From Platynereis dumerilii (Eukaryota; Annelida; Polychaeta; Phyllodocida; Nereididae): a stretch of 64,000 nucleotides of DNA. Where the stretch lies: contig JAPTHN010000001.1 of assembly GCA_026936325.1 (NCBI GenBank), positions 100,827,859 to 100,891,858 of the forward strand. Reading direction: 5' to 3'. A program made the position numbers and the translations under genes. How positions within the stretch are numbered: position 1 is the first letter of the stretch; the number at the start of each line of letters is the position of its first letter. Shown here in pieces: positions 1 to 11,227 of this stretch. The notes under the pieces are model-generated. The model saw nothing but the letters and a program-made list of their open reading frames with translations. It had not been told where the DNA came from and did not search any database.

Positions 1-1744
1 AAAGCCTTTGTAGTACCGAGTTACAAACTGAAGCAAGAGCCAGAGCCAAGACAATGCATCCTGCGTGGCTCATCAGTCATGAGTTCGAAATTTGATAAAT
101 ATCTCCAGAACAAAATAACCCTCATGGGATTTTTCATTAATAAATTGAAAAATGACCTTGTCATGAGCAAACACAGGCCACTGTCATGTCAGTTTGTTTG
201 CCATTGACATCTCTGAAAGTTAATTGGAAAAGTCGAATATTCGGCGAATTCATCATATTTCAATTTGAGCGCAAAAGAGCTTGGCTGCTACACATTACAG
301 TGCACTTCCTTTTAGTCCCTTGTGTAGATGGAAAATGTCAGTTTTTTCGGGTTAACCCCTAACTCCCTTTGCCATAAAACTGCACTGACCAGGCAGGCAG
401 CTCGCGGCGAGTGCTCCAATGCATCAATATGAATTCATATTACACATGCAGCTAGCCCATGCGGCCCTCTGCAGCCCCTCACATTAAGACGGGCAACTTG
501 CTAATGCATGCTGTCAAGCAAAGGGGTGTAGGGGGAGGGGGTTTAGTTTAGAATGCACACACATGCTCCCAAATGAAACAGCAGCATCAGCCGCATCACC
601 AGCCCTAACCTATGCCACAACCATCATCTCTTTTCTCTTCTTTTTTTCTCTCTTGAGGAATTCAAAATTACTCATCATGGTGCGGTGTTATGTGGCTGAC
701 ATGTTTTTATGTAACACAAGTTGATTCAATTGGGGCAGAAGAATGGCGTCACTACAGCGTATCCAGATGGCTTCAGGCCTGAGAGCGCCGATCGAAATAT
801 GTCGCAGCATCAATTAAAATTCATCCATTAAGAGGCGGGCGGCAAGTCGGGCCAATAGTGGGGCAATAGCTAGGGCAATAGCTGGGCCAATGACTTGGGT
901 CGGGGTGTAATTGTGTGTGTTTTTGGCACGTTGCGCAAGGGTGCCGTGATTGTGTGCAGAGCAAAGGTTAGGGGGGTGTTACAATGGGGCAGAAGGGGAG
1001 CTCTTCACCCCGGTCAATGGCACCTGGTCCATGGGGGTGTTTGTTGGGTCACCTCGAGTGCCATTCACCCTGTGAGGTGCTCCTATGCCATGGCCATGAT
1101 GGCAGATCTGGAGCAGATCTAGAGCATTTGCAGAGCACTGCCAAACCACTGGTATAAAGGAATGAAGGACTGGCAAAACGCAGCCAACAGAGCTATACAC
1201 AGGCAAAGACTCAAAGACTGACTGAGGTAGACTGAGAAAGAGACACACAGAGTGAACATGTGTGTGCTAGCATGGCCATGAGCGAGGTAGGGAGTGCAGA
1301 GTGCCAGGGCATTAGCTAATAGGCACATGAAGGGGAGCAGGGGGCACGGGGGGAGGGGGTACGGTGGCCTGTGGACAGCTCGGACGGGCCTGCAAGTGGC
1401 GTGATTACAGCATCTGACAGGCTGGCCATCCCATAAACTGGCAGGCAACAAATTGGCCGAGCAGCTCTGTGTTCTCCTAGGTGATCTGCTGTCACTCACA
1501 AGCTGCTGTTCCTCGCCACTTAGAGCATGCAGCTGGCCAGTCTTGACCAGTCTCGACCAGTCTTGACCAGGGCCCCACAGCCACTGACCGTGTGCCCCGC
1601 AGCCCTGCACTTGTTACACTTGGACTGCGCTGACCAGGTCATCACTTCTAAATCTCGCCGCAACAGAAATAGACGCAGGCACAGGCAGCGTGAGGTTGAC
1701 GTAAATACTTTGGATGGAGATTTCTATTTTGCTCGCCTCTTATT
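1..1744. other. Unique noncoding sequence, no gene recognised
   Basis: Mixed-composition DNA without a recognisable exon, RNA gene or transposon. The open frames that reach into it are short or run on into the purine tract that follows. A G-rich cluster lies near 1332-1359 and is listed separately. A small direct duplication of a CTTGACCAGT-like 10-mer occurs at about 1539-1570. I see nothing else that can be named. Confidence 0.5.
1332..1359 (+). other. Potential G-quadruplex motif
   Basis: Four runs of four to six guanines on the + strand (1332-1335, 1340-1344, 1348-1353, 1355-1359) are separated by loops of one to four bases. This fits the usual G-quadruplex rule. Nothing nearby shows whether it has a role. 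Confidence 0.55.
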
Positions 1745-2331
1745 AGTTGGAAAAGTGGGGAGAAAGGAAAAAAGAAGAGAAGATAGGAGGCAGGAGAGGG
1801 TTAGAAGAAAAGACAGAGAGACGAGGGAGAGAAGAGGGAGAGATGATACAGCAGACAGAAAGAAGAAAGAGAGAAGAAAGAGAGAAGAAAGAGAGAAGAA
1901 AGAGAGAAGAAAGAGAGAAGAAAGAGAGAAGAAAGAGAGAAGAAAGAGAGAAGAAAGAGAGAAGAACGAGAGAAGAAAGAGAGAAGAAAGAGAGAAGAAA
2001 GAAGAAAGAAAAGAGAGAAGAAAGAAAAGAGAGAAGAAAGAAAAGAGAGAAGAAAGAAAAGAGAGAAGAAAGAAAAGAGAGAAGAAAGAGAGAAGAAAGA
2101 GAGAAGAAGAGGATGGGAGGAGAGGAGATGAAAGGAGGCAAGAGGTGAAGAAGAGAAGCAGAGGGAGAGAGAAGCGAAGGAGAAAGAAGAAAGGAGAGGA
2201 GAGGAGAGGAGGCAAGAGGAGAGGAGAAGAAGAGGCGAGGGGAGAGGGGGGGAGGGGGAGAGGAGGAGAGGAGGAGAGGAGGAGAGGAGGAGAGGAGGAG
2301 AGGAGGGACAAGGAGAGAGAAGAGTCCAACA
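1745..2331 (+). repeat. Long polypurine tract / GA-rich minisatellite
   Basis: The + strand is almost entirely A and G for nearly 600 bases. Between 1857 and 2113 I find a single pyrimidine, near 1967. The first part repeats an 11-bp unit (AGAAGAAAGAG), the middle a 16-bp variant with an extra AAAGA, and the end becomes GGAGA-rich with G runs near 2238-2262. The Lys/Arg/Glu-rich + strand frame and the Leu/Ser/Phe-rich - strand frames through it are translations of the repeat and not genes. Such mirror-symmetric purine tracts are known to form triplex (H-DNA) structures and to be length-unstable. Confidence 0.95.
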
Positions 2332-3517
2332 GCAATGGGAGCAATGTGTGTGGCATATCTGCATGTCCTCCACGTTGCCTGAAATCCCAGCACCAGCAGG
2401 AGCAGCTACACGAGGATAATTCGAGCTCTTATTGCATGTGTTTTGTGGGCAGAGGAGAAGAGCTGGGACCACTTTGCACAGCTCTCGGAGCCCAGCTAAG
2501 CAGCAGCCAAGTCGCCAAATCTGGCGCTAATTACATTCAATAAGTTGAAAGTGTGAAATTCGAGCAAATCTCCAGTCCTCGCAAACACCTAGCACATTAG
2601 GGGTGAGAGTATTGCGACTGTCAAACAAGCAAACATGCCAAACCATAAGTGGGAGACATCTCCCCTCCCTGCGCTACACCAATGCATTTACCTTTGACAT
2701 GGAAATATGAATGAACAAACAGTTGTGCAAACATCAAGCCCCTCGTTCCCTGCACTACTTGATCATCACTTTTTGCTACTTCCTTTTGTTTCTTTGTTTT
2801 TCAGAGCTATTCCAGGGTTACATTTATGAGATGGTATTTCCAGCCGTGCAAAATATAATCTTGCAACACCAACCGACGCTAAACTTTCACAAGCATGAAT
2901 AGAACTTGATCTTGCACAGTTAGTACTGTTACAATATGTACCACGTCATCACATCTATTTATAAATAGGCATTTGTGTGAATCCTTGAGTCGTTATTCTT
3001 CAACCTGAGAGGAAATGAATTGTTATTCTTTAAACTGTGAAGAAACCTACAGGATGTCTAAAAACGAGTTCATTAATTGACTACAAAAGTCACTTATCTT
3101 ATAAAGTGTATACATACACTAAATTGATGTCATCGATGTCTAAATATATCCCTATCTACAACGCTCCTTGAGAAGTTTATAAATATATAAAGAAATCTTT
3201 CTATCTTCATTTCCAATCAGTTTAGCATTTTCAGTTTACTAAGAGACTTGAATGATGCATAAAGAAACTTAAAAAAGAGTCAGAAAGACATCCTTGAAAT
3301 ATTGATCTGAGACAAAAAGAACAAGAAATCTCGTGAACTGTGTTGGTCTGTTACACAGCAGAGAGCAAATTGGGAGAATTTGACATTCAAGAGCTGTGCA
3401 TGTTGTTTAAATTGAACAGCAGCGCATCCTGTCATTGGGTTACCCAGTTACAGGCAAAAGAGGGCAGAGAGGAAGAGGATGGGATTGACTCCCCACGACT
3501 GACATCCTCCCCTTGCA
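2332..3517. other. Unique noncoding sequence, AT-rich after 2880
   Basis: Nothing recognisable as a gene or repeat. The last few hundred bases before the MITE at 3518 are AT-rich. The only open frames are about 60 codons, which is chance level. Confidence 0.5.
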
Positions 3518-3705
3518 CACTCTAAAAAATTTCAGACAAAATTGGTTTTTTAGATTCAAAATGGTTTTTTGAAAAACCAAATTTCAATGCAAAAAACCAA
3601 CATGGATTTTTTTAAAAATCCATGTTGGTTTTGCATTGAAATTTGGTTTTTCAAAAAACCATTTTGAATCTAAAAAACCAATTTTGTCCCCACATTTTTA
3701 GAGTG
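3518..3705. mobile_element. Palindromic MITE, family 1, copy A
   Basis: A 188-bp self-complementary element that begins CACTCTAAAAAA and ends with its complement TTTTTAGAGTG. The arms run to a central TTTTTTTAAAAA core, so the whole element can fold into one hairpin. It has no coding capacity. It matches copies at 5778, 10627, 12299 and 18348. The flanks here (CA left, CC right) do not show a clear target duplication. The class is a non-autonomous DNA transposon; a Tc1/mariner-like origin is inferred only from the TA flank of another copy. Confidence 0.9.
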
Positions 3706-5777
3706 CCCCCAGCATCTAAACAGATATGAAGCTGCTCGGCCCATATCACTTTGAACTGGCTGACTTGTGAGTTAAAATCCAATAAAGAAAATCAATAGTT
3801 AGAGTGGCTTGAGCAATCGAAAGGGCCTCCCTCCCTCCTCGCAGTGTGCAGAGCACTGATTCCTCATAACGATTGCACTGAGTTTAACATTACTCATGCG
3901 GATATTGACTTTAAAGGGAATATCTGGCCGCCTATTCAGTACATTACAAGATCTGAGTCATGCAGTTAACTATGTAAATGGCCTCCAGCGTTGAAAACGT
4001 CAAATGTGAAGCTGGCTTTCGATCATATTGGCTTCGGCGGCAGTACTTCAATGAAGTTGTGGGGGATGGGGGAATTTTTTATCTGCTCCTTTAATCCGGG
4101 GCTTGACAGGACGCAGAGCTGCAATTTATTTGATCTGTGGATGTGAATTTGGTGTTTAAATGATGACGGTTGACTGCAGTCTAGCGGCAGCTGTATTCAG
4201 GTAATGCCGACGAATAGACCTCACGGTGTCCTCCTCCAAACAGCCTTAGCTCAAGGCGACAACATGCAAACTTTAAATTCGATCGGGGCTTTAATCCTTC
4301 ATAACATACAACATTAATGAGAGGCCGAGATAATGTGTAAGGAACACCCTTGCTGGGCTAGCAACCCAAACCCGGAACAGGACACATCGCGGAGGTCTTT
4401 CTCTCTAATGAGCATCGTCTAATTTTTCAGGCCAAGGAGGGCCTTGCATTAGTGGCGTCCTGATCTAACCATGGCCTGCCTGACTCGACTTTAATCAGTA
4501 AAGCCCTCGCCTTTCACTGCACCTAGTCTGACAGCAACGAGGCTATTTGAACACGGCTGTTTGATTATTACAATTTACAAAATCATCATTCATCAGCGCG
4601 GGTGCAAACGAGGACACGGCCTGCAGCTTAGACCGAGAGACGAGTGGAGACGAGTGAGACTGAAGGCGGTGAGGTCCTCATGCCCTCCTCCCAGTAACAG
4701 GCAATGCTCATAAATTGCACACACATGAGGGAATTTTTAGCTCCATAACTGACCCCCCCCCCCCCTTTGGCCCAAACCTCTGCTACATTTCTGAAGCTAG
4801 ATGCTTTATTGGCATGGCATAGCATATAGCATGGCAGAACATGGCATAGCTGGTCACCGCATGCTGCCACTGGCCAAACATTAGGCGGGCACAGGCAGCG
4901 CAGCTCCAATAATCACTCTTGAAATTGATCTGATTCAATTTATTACAATTCGCCTCTGTGATGCAGATTTGTCCAGCTGCTGTTGCCATGGCAACCATTT
5001 CTTGGCCTCGGTGCCATACAGAGCAAAAGAAATTTCAGCTTCTATTGCGGCCTCATACCACAGCCATGCGGAGGGGGGTCAGCTTGGCAATTTCACAAAA
5101 GGTCATTAATTCAAGCAATGTCGCTTAAAATCATCTTTCAAAGGCATGACTGGCCGCCACGCCCCTTGTCCCGATTGCAGCAGTTTCCGCTGGGCTCCAA
5201 TCCAAGCTCAATTAGAGAAAATTTGTCGGACATATCGATTATGGAACATGGTCATCTGTGCCCAGGGTCAGCTCAATTAAGGCTTGATTCATGCATCTTT
5301 CATCTCTCCTATTTCAAGCCTGTAAATTCTATTTGCACGTCCATATTGATCGAGATTGTCCACAGAACAAGACAGCGGTGCAAGGGTTTCTGGTTCTGAG
5401 TAGAAAACATCTCTGGTCCCCCAAGGCCCAGAATTTAGACGACTAAAGGGACGTCTTTATAGCCCGCAGCAAACAAACTAATACTCGGTTATATTGGTGC
5501 ATCTCAAAACTCCACAGCAATCGCCTTCTTCTTTTATCTGGCCATGTGTCACTTCCACCCATGTCTTTCCCTTATAACCATTTGTGCCGCAGAATATTGT
5601 GTTATAACACCACTGAACTGCCAGTATGATAGGGTGGCAATGCTATGTAGTGATACTAGTGAATATGATAGAGTGTACATGGCCAGTGATAGGCATGTAC
5701 AACAGCCGACACAGTCAGATAGACGGGAATAAAAAGCCAAAGGGAGGTGGCCGCTGTATTGCAAGCACTGCCAAGCA
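3706..5777. other. Unique sequence, possible conserved noncoding block
   Basis: High-complexity, non-repetitive DNA with frequent ATTA/TAAT cores and a 13-base C run at 4753-4765. A 138-codon open frame covers 4983-5399, but it has no recognisable domain and no clear splice context, and its length is near chance expectation. The texture resembles conserved regulatory DNA, which is inference only. Confidence 0.35.
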
Positions 5778-5967
5778 CACTCTAAAAAATGTCAGGACAA
5801 AATTGGTTTTTTAGATTCAAAATGGTTTTTTGAAAAACCAAATTTCAATGCAAAAAACCAAAATGGATTTTTTTTTAAATCCATTTTGGTTTTGCATTGA
5901 AATTTGGTTTTTCAAAAAACCATTTTGAATCTAAAAAACCAATTTTGTCCCGACATTTTTTAGAGTG
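5778..5967. mobile_element. Palindromic MITE, family 1, copy B
   Basis: A 190-bp copy of the element at 3518, with the same CACTCTAAAAAA terminus and full-length inverted arms. Both of its ends carry the ATGTC-type sub-terminal sequence, whereas other copies have one ATGTC end and one TTCCAG end. This suggests one arm was converted to match the other. The 2-bp flanks differ (CA left, AA right). Confidence 0.9.
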
Positions 5968-8700
5968 AAGGATATGAGACACCCAGCGGTCAGTGTATCA
6001 GGGGTCATCATGACGCCAGAAAATATTTGAATCGCTCAGTTAGTGAATATTTGATGGGCACCGCAGCGGTCCCTGGTGGGCCCTGGCCACATCAATCAGG
6101 GCCACAAGCAAAGAGCCAGCAAAGGTAGCCTTAGAATGAGGAAGGATTGTCAGTGTAATTGCAATTTATGAGCACAGCGTGCGATTGCTTTCAGGTGAAT
6201 AACAAAATTATGAAATGACCGGCCAGCAGCAGCGGCGGCCGTTCATTCTGCCCATAATCATTCCTTTCTATGACACATTTTCAAAGGGCACCCACCTCGC
6301 CTCGGTGCGCCTATTAGGCCGACCCCTATGTCATCATAGCCGGGGACTTCACACCACCCATTTCACAATTTTCAATACATCAAAAATTTAACAGCATTTT
6401 TGTCAATTAGCTGTGATGGAACTGCTCCGAGTGGGCCCCTAATGGGGTCAGTAGCGTGCCAGGTTTTCATAAATTAATAAACTTGAAAGGGGGAGGTGAA
6501 ATTTCATTAAAGGCCCAATAGGAGCGAATGGGTCCTGGCTGCAGTGACCGGCAGTTTCCGTGTGAGCTGGTCAGTCTATATTGTGGCCGCCTGGCTTGAA
6601 AGTCCCATAAAGTAAAATCTATGGGCCAGAAGGCTGCGGACATATGACCCGCTCTATGTACACTTATCCCCTCCACTAATAAACATCAATATCCACAGCA
6701 GTAATGGACAGCCATCATGCAATATTTCAATCTACTTGGCCGTTGGAAAAAGTCCGTGAAAAACGCGAGTTTAAAGCGGACATTTGCATGCTCGCGGGGA
6801 CAGGGCGCCCAAAAAGCAGAGGTCACCGATGGCTGCACTGACCTCCCTCAACATCAGCAGCCCAGGCACGACATGCAGGCATCACAGCATCTTCTACATC
6901 TCTCCATATTAAAATACACAACGAGCCGCAGCAGCAGCAGCAGTAGCAAGGAGCATGGGCGGTCAGTCATATGGGAGCAGCTATAATCTTCAAGCAAAAC
7001 TTCTTTGCAGTCTTTGCTTAATTGTTCTCATAGAACCCAAGATGCCAGCCAGCCCCAGCCAGCCAGCCCTACACGAGCCAGCCCCCCTCACAAAGGCCCA
7101 TGCATTGACCACTGTGTACATTTTGTTTCCATCTCTTTGCTTTGCCTCACACAACAGCAGTGGAATCAGCAGCAGCAACAGCAGCAACAGCAGCCGCAAA
7201 GCCTTTATTGGATTGGGCGCAGTGAAAAATGGCCGGCCAGTACATGTCATATTCAATCAAAACAATTTGAAACCTGCAGGCACACTCCCCCACTCAGCCA
7301 CTGACAAATAATGATGAAAAATTTTCTCAAATTTGGCCTGGCCAGTAACTCAGAAGCGGCAATGACCCGACGCTGGCCCGGCGCCCGCCGCAAGCTGAGC
7401 AGAGTGGACGGATGAATATGGACAATTTTGACTTCATTTGCCTCCATGAATCATGGGCGAATTTCGCCTGGCCTGTCATTAAAACGTGGCACGGAATGCA
7501 ATGGGCAAATGCAAATTGCCCGCAGTGAGGCGGTCAGTAGCGGTCAGCCTGCTCCTAGTCCACTTTCTGCCTATTATTTATGACGACAATAGTGCTGCTC
7601 ATATTCCTAGCCAGTCGCCTGCTCTGATTTGAGCGTATATATCATTAGGAGGCACTAATTTGAGAGTTAGGGGCCGGAGCTGCACTGGCTAGCGCCGGTG
7701 ACAATAAAGCCTGGCAGATCTGCTGGGCGCCTGCCTCGCATTTGCAATGCCCTCAAATATACATCATGGCAGGGCCCTCTCATTCTCCTATAATGTGACC
7801 GTTGAAGGATCTTTCTCCCCCTAATAGGCAGCCAGTGTGAATTTTTCAACAACGACTGCAGCGCCATCTGCAATTCCAAGGGCGGGGTGGCCACAAATCG
7901 AAACCAACCTTTGAGGTCAATGGACACTCCGCAGCATAAACAATCTGTGTATGAATCTGCCTCTCTCATTGTTGTGTACATTTCCTTCATATGAGAGTCT
8001 TGTACATAGAACTGAAATGAAAGTATAGGACAATGTTGGACCACTGTAGGGCAAGTGTAGGCCTATACATGCAAGGACATGCAGTACATGAGGTATCAAT
8101 AACTATAAGACCCACAATGTCCCACATGCAGCATCAGCACCAACCAAAAGCATCAGCAACTGGTGTCCACCTCCCTCCCTTCCTCTCTGAACCTCTCTTC
8201 AGGTTGCCCATCCACTGACCACCAGGGTTCTACAGGTGCCCCGCCTGACCAGCGCGCCCTCTGCCAACTTCTTTTTCCAACTCCTTCAGGCAAAAAATGA
8301 GTGGTCAGGGCCCGCTCCAGCCATCTGTATTTTTAATGCAAACAAGAACTCGCAGCGGTTGCAAACTGCTCATAAATCGCCCCCATCCCTTGTGGGAAAT
8401 TTGTTTCTCCTGAAAACATCCACTTGGACAAGCAATTTGCCTCCGGCTCCAGACTAAATAGAAAATATGATTTATTCGGAGTTGCATCTACGTTTGCAAC
8501 CTGTGTTTTTAATATCGCTGCAGAAAGAAGAGAAAGTGAGAGAAGGAGGAGGAGAAGGAGGAGAGCTGAGGAAGAGGGATAAAGTTTGATTGAAACTGCA
8601 GGAGGAAAGCAGAGGGCCAGGCACTGCAGGCAGGTGTTGCTATCTCCATCAACAGGAGCGATGTCTCCCACCAAAAAGTAGTCACCCAGCATAAAACATG
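5968..8700. other. Unique sequence, possible conserved noncoding block
   Basis: Non-repetitive DNA of balanced composition with many homeodomain-type ATTA cores and POU octamer-like words (ATTTGCAT near 6783, ATGCAAAT near 7508). Short CAG/CAA stretches occur at about 6932-6946 and 7155-7195, and a small polypurine tract at about 8521-8580. No exon is recognisable. A regulatory role is inferred from texture only. Confidence 0.35.
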
Positions 8701-8723
8701 CTGCTGCTGCTGCTGCTGCTGCT
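8701..8723 (+). repeat. (CTG)7 microsatellite
   Basis: Seven perfect CTG units plus CT. It is one of about a dozen CTG/CAG runs scattered through the window. Confidence 0.9.
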
Positions 8724-10626
8724 CAAACTGATATTGATGCTCTTGGTATAATCATGGTGCTATATACTGATGCTGCAGATGCGTGGATATGCATCATTAG
8801 TTCAAGGAATCCCAAGGAGCCAGTTAATATATACTTTTTACAAGATCAAATTTTCTGAAAAAATTAAGTAGATTTTGAAATTCAAAGTCAGTGGGCTTTT
8901 GTGTAAAAGTAGATTTTGGAAAAGTTTACTTTCGCTAATACATTGCTCCTCACCTGCAGTCTCATAAGATGACATAATGTTCCTACAACCTTTCTCATCA
9001 TGATAATAGTTATTAGTTGAATAACAATAGGTGCTGTTCGCAAGAAGTACACAAATTGCACTATCAATATTTTTACTGTGACAATATTTTTTCCACTTCC
9101 AGCTGATTTTTGGATTGAATGAGAACTAGAACACCCCCTCCCAATATATATAAACAATGAATAAATAGAAAGATTTATATTCATGCATTTATTAGTAGAG
9201 CTTGAAGGAAACCCCAATAAAAACCCTAAATGCAGACGACAATGCAGAGTCAACTGGCAGTTGATCCCACAGCACACAGCAGTATATAACAGCAGTGCTG
9301 AGAAAAATGAGAATGCTTGAAACCCATGAAATATTGAGACAGCTATATGTCCAGTGATATTTAAGGTGGGCATAGAAGGGGGGGGGGCAATGAGACTTGT
9401 GCTGCAACTATACATCCATCGAAAGAGGCGGGGGGGGGGGGGGGTTAAGTGGGCAGCCATGGGCCCTAGTTGGGTTCAGAGGGGGAGTTATTGGGCGCGC
9501 ATACAGCATTCGGTTGAAGCAGTTCGCTCCATGAAACTCTCCATTGTTCTCCATCACATAAAATCCATGGGAGGATGCCCGCCACTAAAATATGGCCAGC
9601 CCATTGTGGGGTCCAGCGTTGAAGAAAAATGCGAGAAGCAGTGGCCTACGAGGCCCTATTGACTGGCGAGAGAGTGGTGGGGGCCTGCAGGATATAGGGG
9701 GGGGGTGGTTGTGGCAGGGGGGCTGGGTCAGAGACAGGACCTTGAAAAGAAAATAATGGAGGCAAAAAGCGATAGGCGCCCCTTTTCTTTCGAGTGGGGT
9801 GTATGGGCCAGTTGTAATACTTTCGCCAGCACCCAGCATGAGCCCGTTTGAGCAATATCTTCAGCTTCAGTCAATGCTTCACTCCATGCCTCACATAACC
9901 TTCAAGCTAACACATGCTGCTCAAATTCAAACTGGATGCGATGTTGAGCTCTTTCGAAATTCCTGAAACTCCATCTGGGCCTTCTAAATTCCGAGACTGA
10001 CGATCTTTTACTATTTATACTCTTGGAATATCACAGGTATTCGCTTGGCGGGCCAGTGGGGCTCTGTGGGCCTCGGGTGTTTTCATTTGGCATATCTGGG
10101 CCCTGGGCCCTTCCTGGCCACCTAATCCAAGACTGCAAGACAAACAAGAGGGGCTCAATGATGTGATTTAACATCCTACACTTGTCATAAGCCGCTCAAA
10201 TAAACACATATGACTTGAGTGGGGGTGAAAAAAGCTGTAGCTGTGTTTTTTCGTGGTTTCACAAACAAGGCCTCTGGGAGACAAATTCACACACACGTTC
10301 GCATGCTTCCTGGAGCCGCGATGAAAGTCGAGTGCACTCAACTGATCCAGTCTCTTTCCGCTTGGATTGATGGCGATCATATTTGATGCTTGGATGCTTT
10401 CTCTTCATTTTCTTCCCAATCCTTGCATTGCTCTATCAATACCTTTAATGACTGTCTTCCCTGAAACACCCTTCCAGCAATACTGCAATCCATGCCCACA
10501 GCATCCAGTACACACTCTCTCACACAAGATAACCAACTGTCTCCTCCAGAACCCTCCTGTCTGTCCTCCTGTCTGTCACCCTCCCATCAGCAGCTTCATC
10601 TCCCTCTACATGCTATAACAGACCTA
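8724..10626. other. Unique sequence, AT-rich then G-rich; no confirmed gene
   Basis: From about 8820 to 9360 the DNA is AT-rich. It is followed by guanine homopolymers near 9380-9388 and at 9430-9444. A 190-codon frame lies on the - strand at 8888-9460 and is the longest frame here that is not made of tandem repeat. Its translation is hydrophobic and low in charge, and no domain is recognised. The rest (9730-10626) shows nothing nameable. Confidence 0.4.
9679..9727 (+). other. Potential G-quadruplex motif
   Basis: Guanine runs at 9679-9683, 9697-9705, 9717-9722 and 9725-9727 make a loose G-quadruplex candidate with two long loops. It continues the run of G-rich tracts that begins near 9380. 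Confidence 0.45.
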
Positions 10627-10815
10627 CACTCTAAAAAATTCCAGACAAAATTGGTTTTTTAGATTCAAAATGGTTTTTTGAAAAACCAAATTTCAATGCA
10701 AAAAACCGAAATGGATTTTTTTAAAAATCCATTTTGGTTTTGCATTGAAATTTGGTTTTTCAAAAAACCATTTTGAATCTAAAAAACCAATTTTGTCCCG
10801 ACATTTTTTAGAGTG
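10627..10815. mobile_element. Palindromic MITE, family 1, copy C
   Basis: A 189-bp family-1 copy with one TTCCAG-type and one ATGTC-type sub-terminal end and near-perfect inverted arms. It is flanked on both sides by the dinucleotide TA (10625-10626 and 10816-10817). This is the best evidence in the window for a 2-bp TA target duplication, as known for Tc1/mariner-type transposition. Confidence 0.93.
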
Positions 10816-11147
10816 TACTTAGTTGACTAAAACATATTTGAAAATGATGCATGACTCAACCACTAAACATGCTGACAATCTCACAAGAAAATCCTACAAA
10901 AAATGCATAAATGCAAGGCTCACTTGAGATGCTTTCTCCAAACCATCATTTCATCATCTCTCCGTGTTTTGCATTAACTTTTTAGACGCATTAATGCACC
11001 AAATGCATAACATCATTTTCCAATTTCCAACAGAGAAAAAGAGGATTAACAAGAACATTTAGTCTCACATAAACACACGAATATTGTCATGTGTACTATA
11101 ATAGCTATACTCAACATAATTGTAAGTGTATACAATGTATACAATGT

Positions 11148-11148
<1 letters not shown>
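10816..11148. other. AT-rich unique sequence
   Basis: AT-rich DNA between a MITE and a TATC microsatellite. I see nothing nameable in it. Confidence 0.5.

Positions 11149-11227
<79 letters not shown>
11149..11227 (+). repeat. (TATC)n microsatellite
   Basis: About 19 uninterrupted TATC units, followed to about 11420 by degenerate TCTATC/TCTGTC derivatives that look like an older part of the same array. The Leu-Ser-Ile-Tyr translations come from this repeat. Confidence 0.97.

Noticed and set aside
1527-2543. 338-codon + strand frame rich in Lys/Arg/Glu
   Set aside because: Most of it is the translation of the purine tract. The - strand frames are equally open, and no domain is present outside the repeat.
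4983-5399. 138-codon + strand frame
   Set aside because: Chance-level length with no recognised domain. The surrounding sequence looks like noncoding DNA.
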